Below, one piece after another: positions 55,071 to 64,000 of a DNA stretch of 64,000 nt (position 1 is the stretch's first letter; every line of letters begins with the position of its first letter). This DNA is from Petunia secreta. Its lineage: Eukaryota > Streptophyta > Magnoliopsida > Solanales > Solanaceae. The notes beneath the pieces were generated by a model, which saw only the letters and a list, made by a program, of their open reading frames with translations, did not search any database and had not been told where the DNA came from. The DNA lies in NCBI GenBank assembly GCA_029990175.1, contig JARKIP010000685.1, forward strand, positions 119,065 to 183,064. Reading direction: 5' to 3'. Position numbers and translations under genes: made by a program.

Positions 55071-56255
55071 TAATGGTTTAAATCCTCCTAAACTATCACT
55101 GTTCTGCAAGTTTCCTATCTAAAGTATGCGGTTGTCACAGAACTCCCCTGAACTATTATTTTTCATATTTACAACCCCCTTCCTCTCTCCCCCCCCCCCC
55201 CCCCAAAAGTTGGGGTGTGTGTATGCACTTGCCACGGACATCTAAGAACATGTGCCATGTGGCACACACGTGGAATTTATTAATTTGCCATGTCATTTTT
55301 AATAATATGAAAAGATAAAAATTAATAAAATAAAAAAATAAAAGATTAAAAGTTAGATGAAACACTATACAAACTTACTTCGGAATCTACTTCAATAAGA
55401 ACACAAAACCTAAAATAGTTAGCATTTGATTCTATTTGCAAACCCATACAATAAATTTGAAAAAAAGGAAAACAACCAACATAATCTTCATATATTTACT
55501 CCTTTTCTCCATCTTATTATTCTTCTTCAACAAGCCAACAATAACCACCTTAGAGTGTTCAGGAAATTCTGGATCATACCGCTGAAAAAGACCACATGGA
55601 ACTCCACCTCTTACCTAAAATATTCAACCAAATTAGTAACTTCAAAAAATTCAAAAGTTAGAAGGAAATTATTAAGAATTACCCCATAATATTTGCATCT
55701 GAAAAAATGTCTTCCTGGATTTGCGTTAGTCGAAGATATTTTTCGAACCGCTGGCTCATCACAATAACAATATATAATCTTCATTTTTAATGGGTGATTG
55801 GACAATTAAAATGAAATACGGATGTTAGAATATTATGGTACTTTAATGGGTTCAAGAAGGGTGGACAATTAAGTGAGAAGACTAATTTGTAGATAAGTTT
55901 CAAACTAAGAAAATTTTCAGATTTAATGGTGTTTTGGTATGCAATGGAAGAGGGAGGGAGAAGACTCTTATAAATAAAGAGAAAGAAAAGGAAAAAAAAT
56001 AAGAAAAATGAAAAAGGGCCAAAAAAATAGTGAAATCTGAAAAAAAAAAAAAAAAGAGCTGTTAAAGTGCCAACTAGATATAAATTTTCACTCTCCACGC
56101 GCCCTTTGGCAAGTGAACACACATACTTTGCCATGTGGCAAGGCGGGGAGTGGTAGATATGAAAAATAATAGTTCATGGGGGTTCTGTGACTAGCGCATA
56201 GTTTAGGTAGGAAACTTGCAAAACAGTGATAGTTTAGGGGGAATTTAAGTCATTA
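55071..56255. mobile_element. Long-terminal-inverted-repeat element (Mutator-like) carrying a gene
   Basis: The first and last roughly 100 bp are inverted copies. The left runs TAATGGTTTAAATCCTCCTA, ACTATCACTGTTCTGCAAGT, then ACTATTATTTTTCATAT. The right, inverted, reads TAATGACTTAAATTCCCCCT, ACTATCACTGTTTTGCAAGT, then ACTATTATTTTTCATAT. Long inverted repeats fit Mutator-like elements. Flanks are A-rich, so a 9-bp duplication cannot be judged. A run of 16 C lies at 55189-55204. The interior holds a GRF zinc finger gene and no transposase. Confidence 0.7.
55480..55805 (-). CDS. GRF-type zinc finger protein carried by the long-TIR element
   Basis: The minus strand encodes MSNHPLKMKIIYCYCDEPA then RKISSTNANPGRHFFRCKYYG (55805-55690), the start of a GRF zinc finger (CxC...PA...NPGRxFxxC). 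A donor-like GGGTAATT follows. A second exon upstream of about 55610 supplies VPCGLFQRYDPEFPEHSK, the CGxFxR/W end of the finger, then VVIVGLLKKNN and a basic-to-hydrophobic tail (MKIMLVVFLFF) that looks like a membrane anchor. Small plant GRF proteins have this two-exon layout with a C-terminal coiled-coil or membrane segment. The element's inverted repeats enclose the whole gene, so it was probably captured. The exact splice positions are uncertain. Confidence 0.6.
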
Positions 56256-57774
56256 TCTCATAAAAAAGAAGGAAAAAAGTAGTAAGTAGGTCATTTCGAA
56301 AGAAAAAAATTAATAAAAAAAATTGGTAACCTACTATGTTACCTGATGCTGTAAAAAATTTATATACCAACGATGTATAGAACTTAAACTCATTTGAAAT
56401 TATGTTGTAATAATTAATTAGAGTTATTAGTGTGATTTTATTTGTGAAGAGGAAGTAAACGATTGAGAGGTAGTTATTTATTAAATGGTAACAATCATGG
56501 CTATGTTTCTTTAGGGTTAGTTAAATGTAAGGTAATCTACTGCTTATGCTTTCCACAAATTTGTAGAGTAGCGAGCAAAGTCAATATCGGTCCCAAGTCG
56601 ACTCTTCAATGTTTTCTTTTACGCGTAGTACGCCTTAATTAATTTTATAATTAGTTGATTGATTAATAGAAAATAAAATTACAGTCTAAATTAATTATTG
56701 AATTCAAAAGCTATTGAATTGTGGAGTATAAATTATTAGTGAGTAAAACTAAAATTTGAATACGTTTAATTATATTCAACATAAAAAAGAAATTTCAAAA
56801 TAAAAGATAAATAATTTAGCAATAAACGTAAACATATTATACAAAATTAATTTTCACTGATTTCTAAATTCTTTGTAACCATAAAGTAGGAATACATTAA
56901 GTTGTGATTAAACTCTATTTGTATTAACAAACTGCAATATCATTAATAATTATACATTATTAAATTTAATATATTACTACTACTTTGCATAAATATTGAT
57001 CTCAATGTATGAAAACTTTAGTTATAAAGTAATTATTACATGACTCAGCGAGCTAATTGAGCTAAGCCAAGCGTGATGAGTTGAGCCTGACCTTCACTAA
57101 ATGCAAGTTTTAATTGAATAAGAATCGATCAAACCCGAGCCAAACTTTCAAAATCGAGCCAAATTCGAATTGACCTAAAATACAAGGAGCATAGCCGAGT
57201 CCATAATTAACTTTTTCTGAAACTACAGGATAATATTATAACTAGATAGTTAGAGAGTTATTACATGGTAGTGATTGCTCCATAGGACATCCCTGTTTCG
57301 ATAGTTTACAAAAACATTACATGCATCTGCTGAAATAACCCTAACATATTACAAGCTCCTCTTTTATCAGATAGAAGCTGAGCTTCTACTAAGGTTGGAG
57401 GAGTTATGATATGACCTTGGAAAGGGCAGAATTTGATTAAATAACCGAGAATAGTCTAAAAATATAAACTTAGAAAAAGCAATCTAGAATCATGCAATAA
57501 TCAAAATACTACACAATCATCTCTCAAGAACAGCGAAATAAACCCTAGATAGAAAGAGTGAAGAATAATATTACCTTCAAAACTTTCAATTCTTTAAAAT
57601 AGGTAATCCAAATTGAATCCGGACCAAAAGGTGCAATTATCACTCAAAAGAGTTCCCTCTGGTCATCAAAAGCTCCCCACATAGATGAAACTAAGGTTAT
57701 ATTTATACTAGGCCTAAAATTAAGCAGAAGTCCTAAAATTAAAACAATAAATATGTTTCACGTAATTTGTCATG
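56256..57774. other. AT-rich DNA, possibly old LTR in its right part
   Basis: No coding exon. From about 57240 the text looks LTR-like (AGTTCCCTCTGGTCATC, then GTTATATTTATACTAGGCC), but no ends were found. Confidence 0.3.
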
Positions 57775-57901
57775 CATGCTATGGCATGAACTTAGCATGA
57801 ACTTTGCACAAGCTACTATTTTTCCATGCTATGGCATGAACTTAGCATGCACCCAGTAAAATTTACAAGACTAGGTCATGCTACGACATGAACTTAGCAT
57901 G
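57775..57901. repeat. About 50-bp tandem repeat with a palindromic core, three units
   Basis: CATGCTATGGCATGAACTTAGCATG occurs at 57775, 57825 and (with changes) 57877. The core is nearly self-complementary at CATGCTATGGCATG. Confidence 0.75.
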
Positions 57902-58633
57902 GAACTATTTAATGTTGTGTTATCCTTATGCTACAACATGACTCTTGAAGGCTTGGCCAACATCCAATTCTTGGCTCTTAGCTTGTCTCGAATCATCTTT
58001 ATGATTCAAAAAATGACATTCCTTGCATGTATCATCAACATGACTCTCCAAACACATTCTAACCAATCCTTGAAGATCATGCAATTCCTTAATAAACAAT
58101 CTTTGAATCATCAATAGTGTGTTAAACATCTCCGGATCTTCCATATCTTCCATAATATGCTACGCCCCATCTGATCCTTTCCATGGTCGTGTCAAGTTGG
58201 GATCCTAACTAGCTTATTTAATACTCTCCTTTTGTTTGTCATAGTTTGATTTGGTCATTTAATAAAGAAGGGAAGACTTTTGAAACTTGTATGGTCTAAA
58301 CTAAGTCATAGATTTTTGTGTGGTCGTAATTGAGTAAAATAAGAAGGTAGGAGTTAAATTATTTTCAAATCTAGAAATATGACAATAGCTTTTAGGATTC
58401 TTAAAAAAAATACGACAAATAAAATGAGACAGATAGAGCAATAAAGCTAAGTAATAGCATCCTTTGCCAAAAAAATGAGCGACTACATTTTCTTCCCATA
58501 AACTATGTTGTACCTCTATGTTCCCCAACAATTAAAAATTAAATTCAACGAATTAAGAAAAGGATTAAATAGGCTTTGATAGAGTAAATGTTGTCCTTAA
58601 GGAATTTAATCCTCCTCTTGTGTTGCTGCAAGT
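57902..58633. other. Unassigned DNA
   Basis: Short frames only; none recognised. Confidence 0.35.
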
Positions 58634-59723
58634 AAAGCTGTCTAACGTTTTGGTTTGGGCCGGACCGAAAACCAATCTAGGTCGGATCGAACAGGCACGA
58701 ACCAGACCCTTGCGGCCCTTAATGAGTATGGAGAGCAATGAGTGTGCATAGTTGTAGATCACATGGTAACCGAGGGAGCAATGATGGTAACCGATGGGGG
58801 ATGATAGACGTAGTTGTGGGGATAAGGGTAAAGATCAGTTTGTAGTTCTAGTGCTCTTGTTCATATTGATGAATTTCCTAGGTAGATGAATTGCAATATT
58901 ATCGTGATATTGATGACTTTAATGAACCACTAGATAATGAAATATTAGAGGCACAATATCAATCATTTGGTAGCACCCAAAGGGTTAACTTAGATGAAGC
59001 ATCTACTAGTCAATTTCAAAGTCCACCTGAAGAAACTGAATTTGAATTGCCACCCATGCCTCCTAGTAGAGAACCAGTAAGACAAGCGGAAAGATCTGAA
59101 GTAGGGCAATTTATGATGAAAAATATTGATGCTCAGACACCTAAATGTAATCTTTGTAAAAAAAAAAAAAATTTGCGATTTTAAAACTGGGTCTCAACAT
59201 GGTGGGACATGAAAGTTGAGAACATACTTAGAAGGGAAACAAAAGGCAGAATGGGCTAGTAGGTCGGGTGGCATACATTTAGGGAATAGAGTGGCTCCAT
59301 CTCCAGGTTGTAAAATTCAACAAGAAATTAACCCAGGGACCAGGGGGCTTCTTCTGTATGTTAAGCAGAAAGATAGGGAAAATATAGCAAAAATAGTTGC
59401 GGTAGAGGCTTTACCGTTTACATTTTCTTCTTGTAGTGGTTTTGTTCATTATATTCAAACCGTATATAATCCATCTTTTCAAGGTTTTTCAAAAACTACG
59501 GTCAGAAGTAATATTATTAAATAAATATAGACAGTATTTATGATATATGTTTTATCACTTTGATACTAGAATTTGTATTATTACTGACATGGGTCGTGGT
59601 GTTAATGGGAGTGAGTATTTAACATTTATATGTCATTGGATAGATCATAACTGGGTAATGCAAAAAAGAATTTTAGTTATAGTTGTGTAGATGAACTACA
59701 TAAGGGAACATTTATTCAGAGAG
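58634..59723 (+). mobile_element. Third hAT-family fragment, right end cut by a CACTA element
   Basis: It starts AAGCTGTCTAACGTTTTGGT, a decayed form of the AAGGGTGACTAACGG end of the element at 537-4786, followed by GGCCGGACCG text. The transposase 5' part follows in plus orientation. It breaks off at 59723, where CACTA-like sequence begins. Confidence 0.6.
58891..59690 (+). pseudogene. hAT transposase N-terminal part (BED finger broken)
   Basis: The first frame (58891-59184) has the acidic leader MQYYRDIDDFNEPLDNEILEA and PSREPVRQAERSEVGQF, then the start of the BED finger, CNLCKKK. There an 11-base A run at 59159-59169 shifts the frame. The next frame (59216-59524) gives TYLEGKQKAEW, where the finger's second His pair should be (HLEGKHKAEW-like), then KQKDRENIAKIVAVEALPFTF and GFVHYIQTVYNPSFQ, a conserved hAT stretch. 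A last piece to 59690 matches the DMGRGVNGSEYLTFICHWIDHNW start of the core. Confidence 0.75.
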
Positions 59724-61224
59724 TACTATTAAAATAAGGCCAAAAACCAAGGGTAAAAAACCGAGGGACACCCTCGGTATATTTTTGGGAATCAAAAACC
59801 CATTGACGCTCCTTGTAAAATATTAAATTTTAGATTTCCTTTTTTTATTTTAAAAGTCCAAGGGAGTCCCTTGGTATATTTTAGCGCGAAAATTTCCCAC
59901 AATGCGCGAAAATATTTTATCGTGAAACACCATTAAATATTTTAATTGAAATTGTTAACCGCTAGTGTCCGTCGGTTTTTTGGTAAAACTAAAGCTAAAT
60001 AATTTTAATTTTTATCAATGTTGTAAAAATAAATGAATATTTTTTTGTAAAGTTGCTACAATACATGCTCTTTTCAATCAAATAAGATTTTTCTTTTTTT
60101 TTTTAATGACAAAAAAGAACAATAGATATAGGGTTTTTGTTCTCTCCCCTCTCTCTTCTTTGTTTCATTCTTTCTTTCTATACATCACTGTGACTCCCAC
60201 ATACCATTGTCACCCATACTTCATCGTTACTGTCCTCCTACTCTCCAGCCCTCCGGTAAGTAAATCTTAGCTCATTTCTCAGAGTGGGTTTGTGTTATTT
60301 GTGTTATATGGTTAAACTCCAAAAATTGAATCTCTCAAACCCTGACTCACTTTCTAAAATTCTCTCTTTTAATTTCTTCTTCTTTCACTTTGCGAACAAA
60401 TTTCTTAAGCAAGAACAATATTTTAAAAAAAAAAAATTTATTTGGTGTATTTTAAATATTTTTGGGGCTTTTTTCTCTAATCCTTCTCTTTTGGTTTTTG
60501 TTCTACAGATATGAGTTGTTTTCTCCTTCGTGCTTCAGGTATCCTTCAATTTTCTAAGGTTTTTTTCTATTTCTTTTATATTGATGCACTTTTCATGTAT
60601 TTGCCCTATTTTTGAGAAAGGAGGAAACTTTGGTTTGGTAATTTGGTGAATATAATGCAGGTCGGAGTGAAATTGAAGTATGTGCTAAATGTACTTTTAA
60701 AAGCCAGACTAAGGTGACATTTTTCAGTTCTTTTATTTTTCAAAAGGTTTGCTCAATTTAATATACTGCTTCTCTAGCTAAGTTTTTCATTTCACCGATT
60801 CTGTCCTTTTTTAAATATGTTGATATTTTGAACTTGCTGGCTGCTATGCAAAATAGTGTAGGCTTTTAAAAGTTGAGATATTTACTACTTTACATGAATG
60901 TGAAGAATAAATCTGACCTGGAAGTTGTTCTTTTGACTTGGTTGCTTGAACTTGATAGATTAAAAGAGCTAGAAGCTATCTGTTATGATAACCTTTATGA
61001 GTTATGGTTTAAATAGTTTCCTATTATTGTTATTAGATTTTTTTTCTCCAGTTCTTTCAAATTTAAAAGATTGTATCTTATTGAACCAAGATATTTTATT
61101 ACGTTGTTTTCGACTTTTAGTACTTATTTTATATGTTTGGACTTCCTTTGTTGATATGTTGCTGTTAAACGCTGTTTTTGGTGAAGCTGCTGCCTACCTC
61201 TAGCTACACATATGTTAGGTTCTG

Positions 61225-61630
61225 TTTGTGTGAAGATACTGAAACATAAAAAGTGTTTAGGTTACTTTAATTCTAATCTTTTATTTACTTTTTTATGCAG
61301 ATGACATCAGACAATAATGATAGACGTCGACGTCAGGGTAAAAAGGGAAAAATAAGGTGAAGAATCATGTCGTTAGCGATGATGAACCTCCTCCATCTCC
61401 ATCTACTGCTACAAATGTGATAGATTCCAATTTGTGTGAAGATACTGGAACATAAAAAGTGTTTACGTCACTTTAATTCTAATCTTTTATTTACTTTTTT
61501 ATGCAGATGACATCAAACAATAATGATAGAAGTCGAGGTCAGTGTAAGCAGGAAAAAAATAAGGTAAAGAATCATGATGATACATCCACTCCATCTCCGC
61601 CTACTACTACAGATGTGTCCGTCCGCAGCA
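61225..61630 (+). repeat. 206-bp direct duplication covering intron end and exon start
   Basis: TTTGTGTGAAGATACTG starts at 61225 and again at 61431. Both units contain TTTTTTATGCAG followed by ATGACATCA (ATG at 61301 and 61507), then AATAATGATAGA and CCATCTCC-rich coding text. The second unit diverges after about 200 bp. Confidence 0.85.
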
Positions 61631-63275
61631 CCCGCATTTTCCATCATCTAGCCACAGTACTATATTTCCTCAGTACGCTCCCAGGATTCCCCCGTCTGCC
61701 CATGTCTTTTCTTCTATGCCATCACAGGGCGATAGCTTGATGCCTCCACCTGGCTATGGTAATGGTCATCAGTATAGGCCTCCACCTGGTTTGCATCCAT
61801 CACTTTCTCCTGGTTATCATATTAGGAGATCTTGTAGACCCATGTCTACCATGGCTTCACCATCTCTATCTTCATCGCGTCAATCTCCATCAGCGACGCC
61901 GTCTCCATATGTTTCCCCTAATATTTCAGGACTTCACCTTCGAGACAGTAGTAGCTCTAAGCCCGAGCCTTCCAGTTCTGCGACTCCAGTGGAGGGAGGA
62001 ATCCTCCCATCATGGTTCCTGGCACAGATAGAGAGATCCGTGATAGAATTACTATCAAATCTGTAGGAATTTGGTAAGATTTATCTTTAACTATATTTAA
62101 TAATTTAATTAGTGGTATGAAAATGTTGGGAAGATCATTGCTGTAAGTATCTATCACTTCTATGAAATGCTAGTCCACTTTCTATTTTTGGTCCTGTGCA
62201 TCATATTTAGGTAGCCATTGCTTCACTTAATAAGTTTTGTCCCCATATATTTAGGTAGCTATTCCTTTTGCATATATATTTTGGTTACAAGCTTCTTTTC
62301 AACAGATTTGCCCAGAAGTAATCCAATATAAGAAACTTATATGAGCCACTCTTCACAGAAAGTATTAAAGAGCTAATAATCCTTGGTGTTTGTCAATGAA
62401 GTCATTCTATTTTCCTATGTGTATGATGTATTACTGTATACGTGGATTCATAGTCAATATCCCCTTCATAATCGATCAGTAGGACTCTAAATATTATCTA
62501 TAAAGCATAACATTTTACAAAATGTGTGGCAGAATGAGACTATTTTTTCATTATATTTTTTCTTGAATTGTCTTTGTTTCATGTCGACTATTATGTATTT
62601 TAGGTTTGATCCAAAGGCTACTTCAGCAGTTACAAAAGCAATTTAGAACCTTTATGACTTACCCTATCCCACATGGAGTGATTTTCCATATGACCTTAGA
62701 CAGACCATGTTCAATAAGTACAAGGTACAACTGCATTTTTATTATAATATATATATATATATATATATGTCAACTTAAGTTTATATCATCTAATATTTTA
62801 TATTTTATTACAGAAAAAATATGTTTGGCTGCCCGAGTATGATAAACAAATTGAAAAAATTTTGAGAAGAAAGCTAGTGCAAGACTGTCTGAAATGTTTT
62901 GTGCTGCTCGGAAATTGAAAAAGAAGCCTATTTGAATTGGGGATAACACATATATAGAACTACTCAAGTATTGAAAATTTCTAAATTTCTGGAGAAAAGT
63001 TCCCAAGCAAAGAAAGCCCGAGCATCCGAAAAGGGTGGCTCTGTATACTGTGGGGGGGGGGGGGGGGGGACAAGCCTCAATCTGCTTGGAAGAAGGAGCT
63101 GGTAATTCATTTTAAATCTAGATTAATATGTTATCTTTCTACCTTTTCTTGATTGAATTTTTCCATCGTTTGCAGGAGGCAAAGCATGCTGGAAAGCTAC
63201 CTTTTGGCCAGTTATTCCAAAACACTCATACTAAGAAAAGGAAACCCAGAGAGAGGGAGAGTGAACCAGTTTGGG
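61507..63275 (+). pseudogene. Plant transposase (Ptta/En/Spm, TNP-like) gene, broken
   Basis: The first coding exon begins ATGACATCAAACAATAATGA at 61507 after TTTATGCAG and runs to about 62066, changing frame near 61620. It is Pro/Ser-rich (MPPPGYGNGHQYRPPPGLHPS). The next exon (about 62604-62725) encodes FDPKATSAVTKAI, a stop, then LYDLPYPTWSDFPYDLRQTMF. The exon at about 62813-63103 begins KKYVWLPEYDKQIEKI and shifts frame in LRRK, with ASARLSEMFCAARKLKKKP in another frame; it contains an 18-G run at 63052-63069. A further exon at 63177-63275 gives EAKHAGKLPFGQLFQNTHTKKR. The W-F-P-Y, NKYKKKYVW and GKLPF(G) pattern is that of plant En/Spm TNP1-like proteins. Exon limits are from splice consensus only. 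Confidence 0.7.
62744..62768. repeat. TA dinucleotide microsatellite
   Basis: About 12 AT/TA units within an intron of the CACTA gene. Confidence 0.85.
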
Positions 63276-64000
63276 TGAGCCTCGGGCTGGTAGTAACCAT
63301 ATATGTACTCAAAGCTTTTGTTTCATTTATTTATTCAATTTGTTCAAAAGAACCAGCTTATATACAATGCTAGTATTCTACTTTATTCAATTTGTGCTAC
63401 TGACATTTATTTAATAGATTTACAATAAGTTAAATGGTACACAATTATTTTATTTTTATCTGCTTCAACTCTGCTTCAGTGTTGATTTTCACTTCAACTT
63501 TTTTTGATGTTTAGTTCACTTAGACACTTATTAGTTCATTGTAATGTTCAATAATTGTGATTGTATTATATTATTCGATTTGCTGAGCTTATTTTGTTTA
63601 AGTGCGAAGAATAAGATAGCTCACTTGTTTGGAAAAAGTTTGGTTGTGGTAATAGTTCTGGTTCTGGTTTTGAGTCAAAGAAAGAGTACTTATTTGGAAA
63701 AAATCATGACTCTGTTAGTACTTGGCAATATTGTCATCAAATATTTTCTAGTACGAGTGTTTGACTTCTTTTGATAGTTTTAGTCATTGCAGCACCACTT
63801 CAGGCTACCTTATGTGATTCACTTCAGCCTTAGTAGTGAGATGGGAAGGACAACACTAGTAATAGTATCCTGATTAAACTGAATGTATGCTAGCAGAATG
63901 AAAACTAACACTAGTAATAGTATCCAGATTAAGCTGAATGTCAAGTAGGATAAGTTACATACTTCCTCCCCCACCTTGGAAATTTATCCTGAGTAAACTG
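63276..64000. other. CACTA element interior, unassigned
   Basis: Intron- or UTR-like T-rich text. Near the end, CACTAGTAATAGTATCC and AACTGAATGT(C/A) repeat in tandem (63854-63888 and 63909-63943). Confidence 0.35.

Larger units (their letters stand above)
59724..64000 (+). mobile_element. CACTA (En/Spm)-like element, right end beyond the window
   Basis: The left end reads TACTATTAAAATAAGG, one change from CACTA-type CACTATTAAAA. Subterminal short inverted words follow (ACCGAGGGACACCCTCGGTA at 59760; CCAAGGGAGTCCCTTGGTA at 59868), typical of CACTA termini. The interior holds a spliced gene of the plant transposase (Ptta/En/Spm) family. Coding exons run to at least 63275. Confidence 0.6.

Overview
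The window is plant nuclear DNA. It is AT-rich, full of nested transposable elements, and its host genes are split by GT-AG introns. The diterpene synthase exons and the repeat families (tRNA-type SINE, Tat/Ogre-like LTRs, Sirevirus copia, plant RTE with a TTG tail) suggest Solanaceae. Nicotiana is the best guess, because the class I enzyme resembles tobacco abienol/kaurene synthase-like proteins as I remember them. That is a judgement from memory, not a search.

The biological core is a diterpene synthase locus on the minus strand. A class I, kaurene synthase-like gene occupies 29456-40247. Twelve exons can be joined with consistent phases into one uninterrupted 747-residue frame; only the first, transit-peptide exon is not found. 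Its metal-binding DDxxD motif reads DWFFD, while the NSE/DTE motif is intact. A second, truncated copy with three exons lies at 15974-17626. About 10 kb upstream of the main gene, two small exons at 50227-50499 look like the 5' part of a class II copalyl diphosphate synthase. Together they suggest the remains of a labdane-type diterpene cluster taken apart by transposons.

Layout: 1-6.4 kb, an L1 LINE split by a composite hAT element. 6.4-15.2 kb, LTR fragments, a small hAT with a perfect target-site duplication, a Tat/Ogre LTR end with its primer-binding site, and a 54-bp tandem array. 15.2-17.8 kb, truncated diterpene synthase copy. 17.8-26 kb, a Sirevirus-type copia element (minus) with long open pol and env-like frames. 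26-28.7 kb, a Tat-like LTR and an L1 3' end with poly(A). 29.5-40.2 kb, the main gene, with an RTE LINE in one intron and a palindromic-array element in another. 40.8-45 kb, a decayed second Sirevirus-type element (plus), then an RTE fragment to 46.1 kb. 46.5-48 kb, a second palindromic-array element and a hAT with an 8-bp duplication. 50.2-50.5 kb, the class II fragment. 51.4-54 kb, another L1 LINE. 55.1-56.3 kb, a long-TIR element carrying a GRF zinc finger gene. 58.6-59.7 kb, a third hAT-family fragment. 59.7 kb to the end, a CACTA (En/Spm)-like element with a broken, intron-containing transposon gene.

Apart from the diterpene synthase pieces and the captured GRF gene, I see no convincing host gene. 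No CRISPR, rRNA or tRNA gene was found.
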